A stretch of DNA of 64,000 nucleotides from Gabonibacter massiliensis (GTDB taxonomy: Bacteria; Bacteroidota; Bacteroidia; Bacteroidales; Marinifilaceae): contig LN913013.1 in the NCBI GenBank assembly GCA_001487125.1, forward strand, positions 1,963,110 through 2,027,109. The letters are read 5' to 3'. Both the position numbers and the translations under genes were made by a program. The notes beneath the pieces were generated by a model. The model saw nothing but the letters and a program-made list of their open reading frames with translations. It was not told the DNA's origin and did not search any database. Shown here piece after piece: positions 1 to 9,072 of the stretch. Within the stretch, counting starts at the first letter, position 1; every line of letters begins with the position of its first letter.

Positions 1-345
1 ATTCCTATTGTAGGGTTGGCAAAACGGATGGAAGAGATATATTATCCCGGGGATACGGACCCCTATCTGCTGGCTAAAAATTCACTTGCCTTAAAAACCT
101 TAATGCATATTCGTGACGAGGCTCATCGTTTTGGTATCACGTTTCATCGAAGGTTAAGGGAAAAAGGGCAGATTAATAGTGTTCTAAGTGAAATTGAAGG
201 TATTGGAGAAAAAACTGAGATTACTTTGTTTCAACATTTCAAAACGATAGATGCAATAGCTAAAGCTCCTTTGGAAAAACTCTCTGAAGTTATTGGGAAA
301 GCAAAGGCTAAAATCGTACGAGATTATTTTAATTCTGTGGTATAA
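1..345 (+). CDS. uvrC: UvrABC excinuclease subunit C, 3' end (partial)
   Basis: The open frame runs in from the left edge, so only about the last 114 residues are present. The segment after IPIVGLAKR matches the C-terminal part of UvrC: the end of the RNase H-like endonuclease domain with the conserved RDEAHRFGITFHR block, then a helix-hairpin-helix DNA-binding domain containing IEGIGEKTE. UvrC makes the dual incisions in nucleotide excision repair with UvrA and UvrB. The gene ends normally in TAA. Family assignment is secure from the conserved block; the catalytic N-terminal half lies outside the window. Confidence 0.95.
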   Translation: MPIVGLAKRMEEIYYPGDTDPYLLAKNSLALKTLMHIRDEAHRFGITFHRRLREKGQINSVLSEIEGIGEKTEITLFQHFKTIDAIAKAPLEKLSEVIGKAKAKIVRDYFNSVV

Positions 346-425
346 GATAGTGCTTTCATCTGTTTATCAATGATCTAAATAGAATCTATTTTTCGAGAAA
401 CTTTTTTGCGGTTAAAAACGAATAC

Positions 426-457
426 CATGAACAGGGTATGAAAATACCTTGTTTATG
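426..457 (+). terminator. Hairpin downstream of uvrC, possible terminator
   Basis: Arms 426-439 and 444-457 form a 14-bp stem in RNA with two G-U wobbles, closed by a GAAA tetraloop (440-443). The following sequence is T-rich but interrupted (TGATTTTTATTTG), so termination would be weak. It lies 59 nt upstream of cysK, so it could instead be a structured element upstream of that gene. Confidence 0.5.
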
Positions 458-483
458 TGATTTTTATTTGTAAAATAAACATT

Positions 484-491
484 TAGTTTTG
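484..491 (+). promoter_or_regulatory. Putative -7 box for cysK-cysE
   Basis: TAGTTTTG matches the Bacteroidota -7 consensus TAnnTTTG exactly and ends 24 nt before the cysK start. The nearest TTTG (467-470) is only 13 nt upstream, too close for a normal -33 element, so only the -7 part is convincing. Confidence 0.4.
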
Positions 492-515
492 ATACGACTT
501 AATTAGACAGGTAAT

Positions 516-1451
516 ATGGGAAAAATAGCAAAACAATTAACGGATTTGGTGGGACATACTCCTTTGTTGGAATTATCTAATTTCAATCGGAATAGAAAGT
601 TGAAAGCTAAAATTATAGCTAAGTTGGAGTACTTTAACCCCGCCGGGAGCGTGAAAGATCGTATAGCTTTGGCAATGATCGAGGATGCGGAACGGTCAGG
701 CCTATTGAAACCGGGTTCGGAAATTATTGAGCCTACGAGCGGAAATACCGGAGTCGGATTGGCCATGGTTGCCGCCTCCAGAGGTTATAGGCTTACTTTG
801 ACGATGCCGGAGACGATGAGTATGGAGCGGAGAAATTTACTGAAGGCTTTAGGGGCGAATTTAGTGTTGACTCCGGGTTCTGAAGGTATGCGGGGGGCTA
901 TTGCCAAGGCGGAGGAGTTACAGCAGGCAAATCCGAATTCTACCATATTGCAGCAGTTTGAAAATCCTGCAAATCCTGCCATTCATGAACGGACTACGGC
1001 AGAAGAGATTTGGGAAGATACGGATGGTAGCGTGGATATTTTTATTGCCGGAGTGGGAACCGGAGGTACTATCACGGGGGTCGGTCGTCGCTTGAAGCAA
1101 TTGAAGCCCGGAATAAAAATTATTGCCGTGGAGCCGAGTGATTCCCCTGTGTTATCCGGAGGAGTAGCCGGTCCTCATCAAATCCAGGGAATCGGTGCCG
1201 GATTTATTCCCGGAGTTTTTTCAAATGAGGTAGTGGATAGTATCGTACAGGTTGAAACGGAAAAGGCTTTTGAAACGGCTCGGGAATTGGCTAAAACGGA
1301 AGGCGTATTGACCGGAATCTCTTCCGGGGCGGCTTTGCATGCGGCTGTTATGGTTGCGAGACATCCCGATAATCAAGGAAAACATATAGTGGTATTATTA
1401 CCGGATACCGGAGAAAGATATCTTTCGACGCCTTTGTATAATTATCAATAA
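516..1451 (+). CDS. cysK: Cysteine synthase (O-acetylserine sulfhydrylase), PLP-dependent
   Basis: 311 aa, normal for the CysK/CysM family. It converts O-acetylserine and sulfide to cysteine plus acetate in the cytoplasm. Visible motifs: PAGSVKDR with the Schiff-base lysine at about K47, substrate loop TSGNTG (74-79), phosphate-binding GVGTGGT near 180, and GISSGAA near the C terminus. The next gene, cysE, starts 2 nt after the stop, so the two steps of cysteine synthesis are co-transcribed. CysK rather than CysM is preferred because of the coupling to cysE; sequence alone does not exclude CysM. Confidence 0.93.
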   Translation: MGKIAKQLTDLVGHTPLLELSNFNRNRKLKAKIIAKLEYFNPAGSVKDRIALAMIEDAERSGLLKPGSEIIEPTSGNTGVGLAMVAASRGYRLTLTMPETMSMERRNLLKALGANLVLTPGSEGMRGAIAKAEELQQANPNSTILQQFENPANPAIHERTTAEEIWEDTDGSVDIFIAGVGTGGTITGVGRRLKQLKPGIKIIAVEPSDSPVLSGGVAGPHQIQGIGAGFIPGVFSNEVVDSIVQVETEKAFETARELAKTEGVLTGISSGAALHAAVMVARHPDNQGKHIVVLLPDTGERYLSTPLYNYQ

Positions 1452-1453
1452 AT

Positions 1454-2359
1454 ATGAAACGAGCCGATACTTTCGATATCTTGCAAAAAAGCGTGGAAAA
1501 ACTTTCTCTTCCATCGGGAGAAGACGAATATATATTGCAACACGAGATGCCGCTTCCTTCTATCGAAAAATTGAAAGAGGTGGTCGATTTGCTGCGTTCT
1601 GTCATTTTCTACGGTTACTACGGTGAACCCTGTGTACATCCGGAGACTATTCGATATCATATAGGAGTGAAAATGGAGCGTTTATACCATTTGTTGTCCG
1701 AGCAGATTTTATATGGGAGTTGTTTTAATATTCAGGGGCATTGCAGTGCTTCGTCCGAGTGTGCCGAGGATTTGGCCTTGTTGTTCATTAATCGGATACC
1801 GGAGATAAAACGTGTATTGCACACGGATGTCCGGGCGATTTTAGAAGGAGATCCGGCAGCTAAAAGTTACGGAGAGGTTATCTTTTGTTATCCGGCTGTA
1901 CGAGCCTTGCTAAATCATCGGGTGGCTCACGAATTATTACTGTTGGGAGTTCCGATATTGCCGCGTATTATTTCTGAGATGGCTCATTCCGAGACAGGTA
2001 TAGATATACATCCCGGTGCGAAAATCGGAGAATCTTTTAGCATCGATCACGGAACCGGAGTTGTTATCGGAGAAACTTGTATTATCGGTGACCGGGTTCG
2101 TTTGTATCAGGGGGTTACTCTCGGTGCCAAACGTTTTGTATTGGACGAAAAAGGAAGTCCCATGGATGTTCCCCGTCATCCGATTTTGGAAGATAACGTG
2201 GTGGTTTATGCCAACACGAGTATTTTAGGGAGAGTGACGATTGGTAAAGATTCCGTTATAGGTGGTAACGTTTGGTTAACGGTTAGCGTTCCGCCCGGTT
2301 CTCATGTTTTACAACAGAAAGCATTGTCCAATACTTTTTCCGATGGTCTCGGTATTTAA
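1454..2359 (+). CDS. cysE: Serine O-acetyltransferase (EpsC/CysE type)
   Basis: 301 aa. Makes O-acetylserine from serine and acetyl-CoA, the substrate of the upstream cysK product. The N-terminal half is helical; the C-terminal half has the left-handed beta-helix of hexapeptide repeats (DIHPGAKIGESFSIDHGTGVVIGET onward in pieces) with the DHGTG catalytic block. The protein ends in Gly-Leu-Gly-Ile; in characterised cysteine synthase complexes the CysE C-terminal Ile inserts into the CysK active site, so complex formation is plausible (inference). It overlaps the 3' end of the opposing regulator gene by 4 bp. Confidence 0.93.
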   Translation: MKRADTFDILQKSVEKLSLPSGEDEYILQHEMPLPSIEKLKEVVDLLRSVIFYGYYGEPCVHPETIRYHIGVKMERLYHLLSEQILYGSCFNIQGHCSASSECAEDLALLFINRIPEIKRVLHTDVRAILEGDPAAKSYGEVIFCYPAVRALLNHRVAHELLLLGVPILPRIISEMAHSETGIDIHPGAKIGESFSIDHGTGVVIGETCIIGDRVRLYQGVTLGAKRFVLDEKGSPMDVPRHPILEDNVVVYANTSILGRVTIGKDSVIGGNVWLTVSVPPGSHVLQQKALSNTFSDGLGI

Positions 2360-3003
2360 CTTAAGTAGTCGTCGGGGTTAACAAGGCGAGTACGTATCGC
2401 GTATTTTGTAGCTTCATAGGCATTGCGTACTCCTATTTTTCTGAAGATATTTTTCCGATGAGTCAGAATCGTGTGAAAACTCAGTTTCCGTCCATGTGCA
2501 ATCTCTTTCGTTGTCTTACCGGAAGCAATTTCTTTAAGGATGTCCTTTTCCGTGGGAGTAAGTTTATTTTGTATTTGGAGACCTGAGCTCTTTATCGTAA
2601 GTAATTTGTTGCATATACGATTGCATATGAAACGTTCTCCGCATGTTGAACATTTTAAAGCACAGGTAATCTCTTCATTGGAACAGCTTTTCAAAATAGC
2701 GCTGAAAGAGTGGGTGCTGAAAAGCAGTTTATTCAAAATATCGTCGCTTAAATTTTCTGAAAATAGGATCCATTTGGCTTGTTGAAAGCGTTCTTTTATT
2801 TTCAGCAGTTCATTTATATCGACGAAATCGAATAACATATAGTCTATAATTACGACGGCCTCTGGATCAGAGGTAAGCCGTTGAATCAATTCTTCTTTGT
2901 TTTTTACTTCTGAAATGGTTTTAAATCCTTTCAGCTTTTGTGATAAAAAGAGAAGTCCTGCTTTGGTAATATCTTGTAAGTCTGCTATGATTAATTCGCT
3001 CAT
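2356..3003 (-). CDS. LuxR-family response regulator with a cysteine-rich linker
   Basis: 215 aa. N-terminal receiver-like domain (about 1-120) with D8, a candidate phospho-acceptor D54 in VVIIDYMLF, Ser82 in ILFSEN and Lys105. C-terminal LuxR-type helix-turn-helix (about 145-205; LTPTEKDILKEIASGKTTKEIA). Between them Cys107, 114, 118, 121, 127 and 131 lie within 25 residues. No histidine kinase gene is next to it. It starts 18 bp after the stop of the DAHP synthase gene on the same strand, so the two are probably co-transcribed. Its target genes and signal cannot be read from the sequence. Confidence 0.85.
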   Translation of the reverse strand: MSELIIADLQDITKAGLLFLSQKLKGFKTISEVKNKEELIQRLTSDPEAVVIIDYMLFDFVDINELLKIKERFQQAKWILFSENLSDDILNKLLFSTHSFSAILKSCSNEEITCALKCSTCGERFICNRICNKLLTIKSSGLQIQNKLTPTEKDILKEIASGKTTKEIAHGRKLSFHTILTHRKNIFRKIGVRNAYEATKYAIRTRLVNPDDYLS

Positions 3004-3021
3004 GGAAAAAATTCAATCCGT

Positions 3022-4113
3022 TTATTCATTCATGATCTCAGTCTGTCTATCTATGGATGCCTGATGGATGGCTTTAAATACTTTTTCAACCAACTCCCTG
3101 TTTAATCCGAGCTGTTTAGCTTCTGCCGTGACCCGGTTCAATATCTTTTCCCATCGGTCGGGTTGTAAGATCGTGATATTATTCTGTTTTTTGTACTGTC
3201 CGATATCTTCTATTATTTTCATTCGGTTGGCTAATGTCTCCAATACCATGTTATCTAAATTATCTATCTTTTCTCGAAGTTCTTCGATCATAAGTTGACA
3301 GTTGGAATCCAGGGATTGTTCCGTCCTGATAATTAGCTTCGATAAAATGTGTTTAAGCGTTTGCGGTGTAACTTGTTGTTCTGCATCACTTAATGCTGAG
3401 GCGGGACAAATATGAGATTCGATAATTAAGCCGTCAAATCCGAGATCCATGGATTTTTGGGCTATTTCCTGGAGGTATTCGGAATGTCCGCCGATATGAC
3501 TGGGATCACAAAATAGGGGTAGATTTTTAATTCTTCGTTTTAATTCGATCGGGATCTGCCATTGCGGAGGATTCCGGTAGATTAAATTATTATACGAGGA
3601 AAATCCCCGGTGGATAGCTCCCAATCGAGTTAAACCACATAGGTTCAGACGTTCGAAAGCCCCGATCCATAACTCGATGTCCGGATTTATCGGATTTTTT
3701 ATTAATACGGGAATATCCACTCCTTTTAATGCTTCTGCAATCTCCTGGACGGCAAAAGGGTTAGCCGTCGTTCGCGCTCCTATCCATAACAAATCGATAC
3801 CGGCAGAGAGAGCCATCTCCACGTGGTGGCCATTGGCAACCTCCGTCGAGACCTTCATGTTCAACTCTTCCTGAACGCGTTTTAACCAGGAGAGCCCTTT
3901 GCTTCCGACTCCTTCGAAGGAATTGGGACGCGTACGCGGTTTCCAAAGGCCGGCCCGTAAAGTGTCGATGCCGTTATTTTTTAATTCTTGTGCCGTTTGG
4001 AATAGTTGAAATTCGCTTTCCGCGCTGCAAGGACCTGCGATGATCAATGGCCGACGGGTATCGGAGAAAAAATTCCATTCCGTGTATGGATATATATCCG
4101 GTTTGGACAACAT
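3022..4113 (-). CDS. Bifunctional DAHP synthase / chorismate mutase
   Basis: 363 aa. The N-terminal about 260 residues match the KDO8P-like (type I-beta) 3-deoxy-7-phosphoheptulonate synthase fold: LIIAGPCSAES near 25-35, GLWKPRTRPNSFEG, FCDPSHIGGH. The C-terminal about 95 residues form a type II chorismate mutase helical domain (LREKIDNLDNMVLETLANR). It carries out the first step of the shikimate pathway plus the chorismate-to-prephenate branch; in such fusions the mutase domain is usually also the allosteric sensor. The gene shares a 156-bp divergent intergenic region with polA and is followed by the response regulator. Confidence 0.92.
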   Translation of the reverse strand: MLSKPDIYPYTEWNFFSDTRRPLIIAGPCSAESEFQLFQTAQELKNNGIDTLRAGLWKPRTRPNSFEGVGSKGLSWLKRVQEELNMKVSTEVANGHHVEMALSAGIDLLWIGARTTANPFAVQEIAEALKGVDIPVLIKNPINPDIELWIGAFERLNLCGLTRLGAIHRGFSSYNNLIYRNPPQWQIPIELKRRIKNLPLFCDPSHIGGHSEYLQEIAQKSMDLGFDGLIIESHICPASALSDAEQQVTPQTLKHILSKLIIRTEQSLDSNCQLMIEELREKIDNLDNMVLETLANRMKIIEDIGQYKKQNNITILQPDRWEKILNRVTAEAKQLGLNRELVEKVFKAIHQASIDRQTEIMNE

Positions 4114-4234
4114 ACTATAATTATTTTGTAATCAATGTTTTGTATATCAGATGTATTTGATTTTATTCGTTAGAAAGAAATCTTTCAAAGATATTCTTTT
4201 CTTTTTTAATAGACGCCTAATTGCATATTATTTC

Positions 4235-4242
4235 TAACTTTG
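4235..4242 (+). promoter_or_regulatory. Putative -7 box for polA
   Basis: TAACTTTG fits TAnnTTTG exactly and lies 27 nt before the polA ATG, a typical leader length. No clear TTTG -33 element is seen at the normal spacing. Confidence 0.5.
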
Positions 4243-4269
4243 TGAAAACTAATTTGAAAAGGAAAAACG

Positions 4270-6969
4270 ATGATAAATGAGGAAAAAAGGTTGTATTTGT
4301 TGGATGCTTACGCGTTGATTTACCGCTCGTATTACGCGTTTATCAATAATCCGAGGATTACAACGACGGGGATAAATACTTCGGCAACTTTTGGTTTTTG
4401 TAATTTTCTGCTGGAACTTTTGGAAGAAGAAAAACCGACTCATTTGGCTGTTGTTTTTGATCCGGAAGGACCCACATTTCGGCATGAAATGTATCCTCAA
4501 TATAAGGCCCAGCGTCCTCCCATGCCGGAAGATTTGAAGAAATCCGTTCCCTATATAAAGAGAATAATTCAAGGATTAGGGATCAATTTGATTGCCGTGG
4601 ACGGTTTTGAGGCGGATGATGTTATCGGAACCTTGGCTAAAATCGGAGAGAAAGAAAACTTTCAAGTCTACATGATCACTCCGGATAAAGATTATGCCCA
4701 GTTGGTGAGCGAGCGGGTGTTTATGTATAAGCCGGGACGGGCTGGAAATAAGTCGGAAGTGTGGGGGATTGCGGAAGTTCTGGATCATTTTGGAATAGAG
4801 CGGGTGGAACAAGTCATTGATATTTTGGGATTGATGGGTGATTCTGCCGATAACGTTCCGGGATGTTCCGGGGTAGGACCGAAAAGCGCTTCTTCTTTGA
4901 TTTATAAATACGGGAGTATCGAAGGTATATACCAGCATATAGATGAGCTGAAAGGGAAACAAAAAGAAAATTTATTGGCTTGTCAGCCCACGGTATTTTT
5001 ATCGAAAGAGTTGGTAACGATCAATAGCGAGGTTCCGGTAAATATCTCTATACAAGATTTAATTCGGACGGAGATAAAAGAAGAAGTGTTGGAACCGATA
5101 TTTAAAGAGCTGGAGCTTTTTTCCTTGTCTAAACGGATATTTTCGATCGAGCACACTGAAGTTGCGGTTGAATCTTTGCACGAGGAAGAGGTTTCTTATC
5201 AGGAAATTCAAAGCGAAAGAGAGTTGAATGAAATGATCGGGATATTGGAAGAGTCCTCGGAATATGTTTTGCATTCAGTATTCGGGGATGGAACCCTCTA
5301 TAACTCTTATCCGACTTATCTCGCTTTTTCTGTTCGGGCTAATCGGATGCGTTATCTGCGATTGCCCTTAGAAAAAGAAGCTGCCGAGAAAATGGTCGGA
5401 AGGTTGAGATCCGTCTTTGAAAATCCGGATAAAATATTGATTTCTAATGATGTGAAAAATGATATCATCTGGTTACGTCGGGCAGGAATTGAAATTAAGA
5501 ATCGGATTTTTGATATAAAGATCGCGCATTACGTGTTGCAGCCGGATAGCTCGCACGAGTTGGAACGCATCGCCCTGGAGTTACTGAATTATCGGTTGGT
5601 TAAGGGAGATGGCGGCGATAGTCAGCAGCTTACGTTGTCTTTTGAAGATGATTCCATTAAGAATAAGGATTTTGAAGAGAGGACCGATATTCTTTTCCGG
5701 TTGAAAGGGAGACTCAAAGAGGCCTTGGAACAGGTCGGCTTATATGCTCTTTTCGAGCAGTTGGAGATGCCATTGGTTTTTGTTTTGGCGGACATGGAGT
5801 ATGAAGGTGTTGCTATCGACAAGGAGGCATTGAAAGAGTTGTCCGAGGAGTTGAAATTAAAGATTGCAGAGTCCGAAAAGGTTATTTATAAAATGGCGGG
5901 AAAAGAGTTTAACATCAGTTCGCCTAAACAATTGGGTGAGGTGTTGTTCGACGATATGAATATCGGGGGGACGAATAAAAAGACCAAGACGGGTCAGTAT
6001 AGCACTTCCGAACAGGTTTTATCCAAGTTGGAGGGTGAACATCCGATCATTGAACACATATTGATCTACCGTGGATTGAAGAAATTATTAACCACTTATG
6101 CGGAGGCTTTGCCTACCTATGTTGATCCGGGTACCGGTAAAATTCACACGCGTTTTAATCAGGCAGAAGCGGCTACCGGTCGCTTAAGTAGTTTGAATCC
6201 CAATTTGCAGAATATTCCCGTTCGGACAGAAGAGGGGAGGAATATCCGGAAAGCTTTTATTACCGGGGATCCTGATTATTGCTTCTTTTCTGCCGATTAT
6301 TCACAGGTGGAGCTTCGATTAATGGCTCATTTGAGCGGAACGAAAGAGTTGATAGATGCTTTTTTGAACGGGGAAGATGTGCATGCAGAAACGGCCGCAA
6401 AAATTTATCATGTACCTTTGAACGAGGTTACGCCGGAAATGAGGCGTCGGGCTAAGACGGCGAATTTCGGAATTATTTACGGAATTTCGGCTTGGGGATT
6501 GGCCGAGCGATTGAAGATCCCGCGAAAAGAAGGGAAAGAGTTGATAGACGGTTATTTTAATCTTTATCCCGGAGTGAAACAGTATATGGAGAAATCCGTC
6601 GAAAAGGCCAGGAAACAAGGATATGTGGAAACCATCATGGGAAGGCGGCGTTATTTAAGGGATATCAATTCCAGGAATGCTGTTGTTCGCGGGGTAGCGG
6701 AACGGAACGCCGTAAATGCTCCGATTCAAGGATCTGCTGCCGATATCATTAAAAAAGCGATGATCTGTATCCATCAGGAGATCGCAAGGAGAGGGTTAAA
6801 GTCCAAAATGATATTGCAGGTACATGACGAATTGAATTTTAAATGTCATAGGGAAGAGTTGGAAGAATTAAAAGGATTGGTCGTGGATTGTATGGAAAAT
6901 GTGATTAAACTTGCCGTACCCTTGACCGTAAGTACCGGATACGGGAAAAACTGGTATGAAGCCCATTAA
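4270..6969 (+). CDS. polA: DNA polymerase I
   Basis: 899 aa, normal length. Order: 5'-3' exonuclease domain (about 1-290, with DAYALIYRSYYA and EADDVIGTLA), a 3'-5' exonuclease-like domain (about 300-500), and the family A polymerase domain. Polymerase motifs are intact: A DYSQVELR (676-683), B RRRAKTANFGIIYG with Lys729, C QVHDE (850-854). In the middle domain the first DEDD motif (DxE in proofreading enzymes) is absent: the equivalent stretch reads LHSVFGDG. Proofreading is therefore probably lost, as in Taq and Bacillus Pol I, although the second-motif Asp (KND) remains. It functions in Okazaki fragment maturation and repair. Confidence 0.96.
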   Translation: MINEEKRLYLLDAYALIYRSYYAFINNPRITTTGINTSATFGFCNFLLELLEEEKPTHLAVVFDPEGPTFRHEMYPQYKAQRPPMPEDLKKSVPYIKRIIQGLGINLIAVDGFEADDVIGTLAKIGEKENFQVYMITPDKDYAQLVSERVFMYKPGRAGNKSEVWGIAEVLDHFGIERVEQVIDILGLMGDSADNVPGCSGVGPKSASSLIYKYGSIEGIYQHIDELKGKQKENLLACQPTVFLSKELVTINSEVPVNISIQDLIRTEIKEEVLEPIFKELELFSLSKRIFSIEHTEVAVESLHEEEVSYQEIQSERELNEMIGILEESSEYVLHSVFGDGTLYNSYPTYLAFSVRANRMRYLRLPLEKEAAEKMVGRLRSVFENPDKILISNDVKNDIIWLRRAGIEIKNRIFDIKIAHYVLQPDSSHELERIALELLNYRLVKGDGGDSQQLTLSFEDDSIKNKDFEERTDILFRLKGRLKEALEQVGLYALFEQLEMPLVFVLADMEYEGVAIDKEALKELSEELKLKIAESEKVIYKMAGKEFNISSPKQLGEVLFDDMNIGGTNKKTKTGQYSTSEQVLSKLEGEHPIIEHILIYRGLKKLLTTYAEALPTYVDPGTGKIHTRFNQAEAATGRLSSLNPNLQNIPVRTEEGRNIRKAFITGDPDYCFFSADYSQVELRLMAHLSGTKELIDAFLNGEDVHAETAAKIYHVPLNEVTPEMRRRAKTANFGIIYGISAWGLAERLKIPRKEGKELIDGYFNLYPGVKQYMEKSVEKARKQGYVETIMGRRRYLRDINSRNAVVRGVAERNAVNAPIQGSAADIIKKAMICIHQEIARRGLKSKMILQVHDELNFKCHREELEELKGLVVDCMENVIKLAVPLTVSTGYGKNWYEAH

Positions 6970-6993
6970 TATTGTGTATAAATAATTTTATTC

Positions 6994-7824
6994 ATGCGTG
7001 GAGAACAAGTTGATACGTTGCATTTGCCATTAACAGGAACATCGGCAGATTCTGTTATTCGGCCTGTTTCTCTTTTTGAAAAAAAGGTATCTGTAAGGGA
7101 AGAATTTCTGTTTGACACCATTGCATCCTCAACAGCTCCTATCGGTTCATGGAAGGATGTTCCATTGAAAGGACAACAAGATGTGGATTTTATGTCCGGG
7201 GTATTGTTGTATACGATTATCTTTTTAGGACTGTTGGCGTTTATCCGATTGAGAGGGAAAGGGCTGTTCTCCGGTTTATTCGGTTTCTTTTTTAAACAGA
7301 AAAACCAGGAGAAAGTATACACGGAAGGGCTTCGTCCCAATTATTTTTTTCTGTTTATAACGTTTTGTCTTTCTGCTTCCGTTCTTTCTATATTTTTGGT
7401 TTACCTGATCAATGGCGATTTTATTTTTGACGACTCTGTTCTTGTTTTTGCTTTCCTTGCGGGATATCATTTGCTCTTGATAGGTTTTATTCGTCTTTTG
7501 GGGTGGACGTTTAATGCTCGTTTTTGTGCCAAAGAGATGGTTACAAACTTGTGGGTTTACAATACGGTGATTGGATTAATGATTTCTCCTTTTGTTATCG
7601 CGTTGTTTTATGTCCGTCCGACTTCCGTTCAGCCGTTGATTTATCTTATTTTTACCATATTTTCTATCTATTTGATTTTTAGATTTATAAGATTGATTAA
7701 AATATTATTTGAATATAGAGTTTCAATTTTATATATGATTTTGTACCTTTGTGCGCTCGAAATACTGCCATTTCTTGTAATATACAAGATGTTGGAAGAG
7801 ATAATTGAAGCAAGTGTTAATTAA
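6994..7824 (+). CDS. DUF4271 integral membrane protein
   Basis: 276 aa. The N-terminal about 65 residues are polar; then about six hydrophobic segments follow (near 70-85, 115-138, 148-170, 185-208, 214-235, 245-265). The pattern and its position directly before hemD match the DUF4271 family of Bacteroidota. Function is unknown. It begins 24 nt after polA and ends 12 nt before hemD, so the three may share a transcript. Confidence 0.8.
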   Translation: MRGEQVDTLHLPLTGTSADSVIRPVSLFEKKVSVREEFLFDTIASSTAPIGSWKDVPLKGQQDVDFMSGVLLYTIIFLGLLAFIRLRGKGLFSGLFGFFFKQKNQEKVYTEGLRPNYFFLFITFCLSASVLSIFLVYLINGDFIFDDSVLVFAFLAGYHLLLIGFIRLLGWTFNARFCAKEMVTNLWVYNTVIGLMISPFVIALFYVRPTSVQPLIYLIFTIFSIYLIFRFIRLIKILFEYRVSILYMILYLCALEILPFLVIYKMLEEIIEASVN

Positions 7825-7836
7825 AAACATACAGCA

Positions 7837-8598
7837 TTGAGGATCAAGAAAATATTAGTTTCGCAGCCTAAGCCAACAACAGAAAAATCTCCCTATTTTG
7901 ATTTGGCTGAGGAGTATGGTTTGAAATTAGAGTTCAAATCTTTTATTAAAGTGGAGGGTGTCTCCGGGAAAGAATTTCGGCAACAACGAATCAATATACT
8001 TGACTATACGGCCATTGTTTTTACAAGTCGAACGGCTATTGATCATTTTTTTAGGATTTGTAACGAGTTGAGAGTTGTCGTACCGGACACGATGAAATAT
8101 TTTTGTATTTCCGAGTCAGTGGCTTTCTACTTGCAGAAGTATATCGTATATCGGAAAAGAAAGATTTTCTATGGCGATAAGAAAGTAGAGGATATGACCA
8201 AAGTTTTGTTGAAGCATAAGACAGAGCATTTTTTTGTTCCTCTCTCCGATGTGCATAAAGAAAACGTGCCGGGATTGTTAGACGAATTGCATTTAAAATA
8301 CACGAAGGCTGTTTTATATAAAACGGTAGCGAATGATCTCGTGGATGAAATTCCTGATTTGAAGGAGTTCGATATCATTGTATTTTACACTCCGGCGGGA
8401 ATAAAATCTTTATTTCAAAACTACCCGAATTTCGAACAGGGTACGACAGTGATTGCCGCTTTCGGCCCGGCGACAGCAGAAGCAGTGGAAGAAGCGGGTT
8501 TGAGGTTGGATATTAAGGCGCCCACGGAAAAGGCGCCATCCATGACGATGGCTTTGGAACAGTTCATTAAGGCTTATAATAAAGAGAATAAGAAGTGA
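7837..8598 (+). CDS. hemD: Uroporphyrinogen-III synthase family protein (TTG start)
   Basis: 253 aa. HemD-like two-lobed fold with the Bacteroidota-typical N terminus IKKILVSQPKP. HemD cyclises hydroxymethylbilane in tetrapyrrole synthesis; no other tetrapyrrole gene lies nearby, so the physiological role here is unproven. The start is TTG at 7837. An in-frame stop lies at 7822-7824 (the DUF4271 stop), and no ATG or GTG falls between it and the conserved IKKILVSQ block, so a non-ATG start is required. A strong hairpin terminator follows. Confidence 0.85.
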   Translation: MRIKKILVSQPKPTTEKSPYFDLAEEYGLKLEFKSFIKVEGVSGKEFRQQRINILDYTAIVFTSRTAIDHFFRICNELRVVVPDTMKYFCISESVAFYLQKYIVYRKRKIFYGDKKVEDMTKVLLKHKTEHFFVPLSDVHKENVPGLLDELHLKYTKAVLYKTVANDLVDEIPDLKEFDIIVFYTPAGIKSLFQNYPNFEQGTTVIAAFGPATAEAVEEAGLRLDIKAPTEKAPSMTMALEQFIKAYNKENKK

Positions 8599-8600
8599 TA

Positions 8601-8628
8601 AAATGGACATCGGACGATGTCCATTTTT
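8601..8628 (+). terminator. Intrinsic terminator after hemD
   Basis: Perfect inverted repeat, arms 8603-8612 and 8615-8624 (ATGGACATCG and its complement), extendable by A-T pairs, followed by TTTTT (8624-8628). It occupies the first possible ATG of the rnpA frame (8617), which argues that rnpA starts further downstream. Confidence 0.8.
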
Positions 8629-8640
8629 ATTCTGTTTGTG

Positions 8641-9072
8641 ATGATGAAGCAAGAGACTATAGGATATACGTTTTGCAAGGCCGAGCGCTTGTGTAGTAGA
8701 AGTCGTTTCGAACGTCTCCTATCGTCTGGTTTTAGTTTCGTTTCTTATCCTTTGCGGGTGGTGGTATACGTGTCGGAACGGCAAGAAGAGGAATTTCCCG
8801 CGCAGATGGCAGTTAGTGTTTCTAAAAAACGTTTTAAAAGAGCGGTGAAGCGGAATCGGGTAAAACGTTTGGTACGGGAAGCCTATCGATTGAATAAGTT
8901 TCGTTTGTATGAAAATATTCCGGAAAACGAGACATGGAATATGCTGTTTATTTATCTGAATGATTCGATTGTAAAATACGATAAAATTGAAAAAGCAATA
9001 ATAGGTGCCTTTAAAAAAATGGAAACTCATATTAAAAAGGATCGTGATAGGAATATTGTTGATACCCATTAA
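8641..9072 (+). CDS. rnpA: Ribonuclease P protein component
   Basis: About 143 aa. Contains the RnpA signature [18 protein letters not shown] (RNRxKR), which binds the RNase P RNA for 5' maturation of tRNA precursors. Two adjacent ATGs (8641, 8644) are the likely start. The more upstream in-frame ATG at 8617 falls inside the preceding terminator hairpin and would add residues absent from the family. The 3' end overlaps yidD by 68 nt, the conserved rnpA-yidD arrangement. Confidence 0.92.
   Translation: MMKQETIGYTFCKAERLCSRSRFERLLSSGFSFVSYPLRVVVYVSERQEEEFPAQMAVSVSKKRFKRAVKRNRVKRLVREAYRLNKFRLYENIPENETWNMLFIYLNDSIVKYDKIEKAIIGAFKKMETHIKKDRDRNIVDTH

Noticed and set aside
8617-8640. Earlier ATG for rnpA
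   Set aside because: It lies inside the hemD terminator hairpin and adds residues not typical of RnpA.
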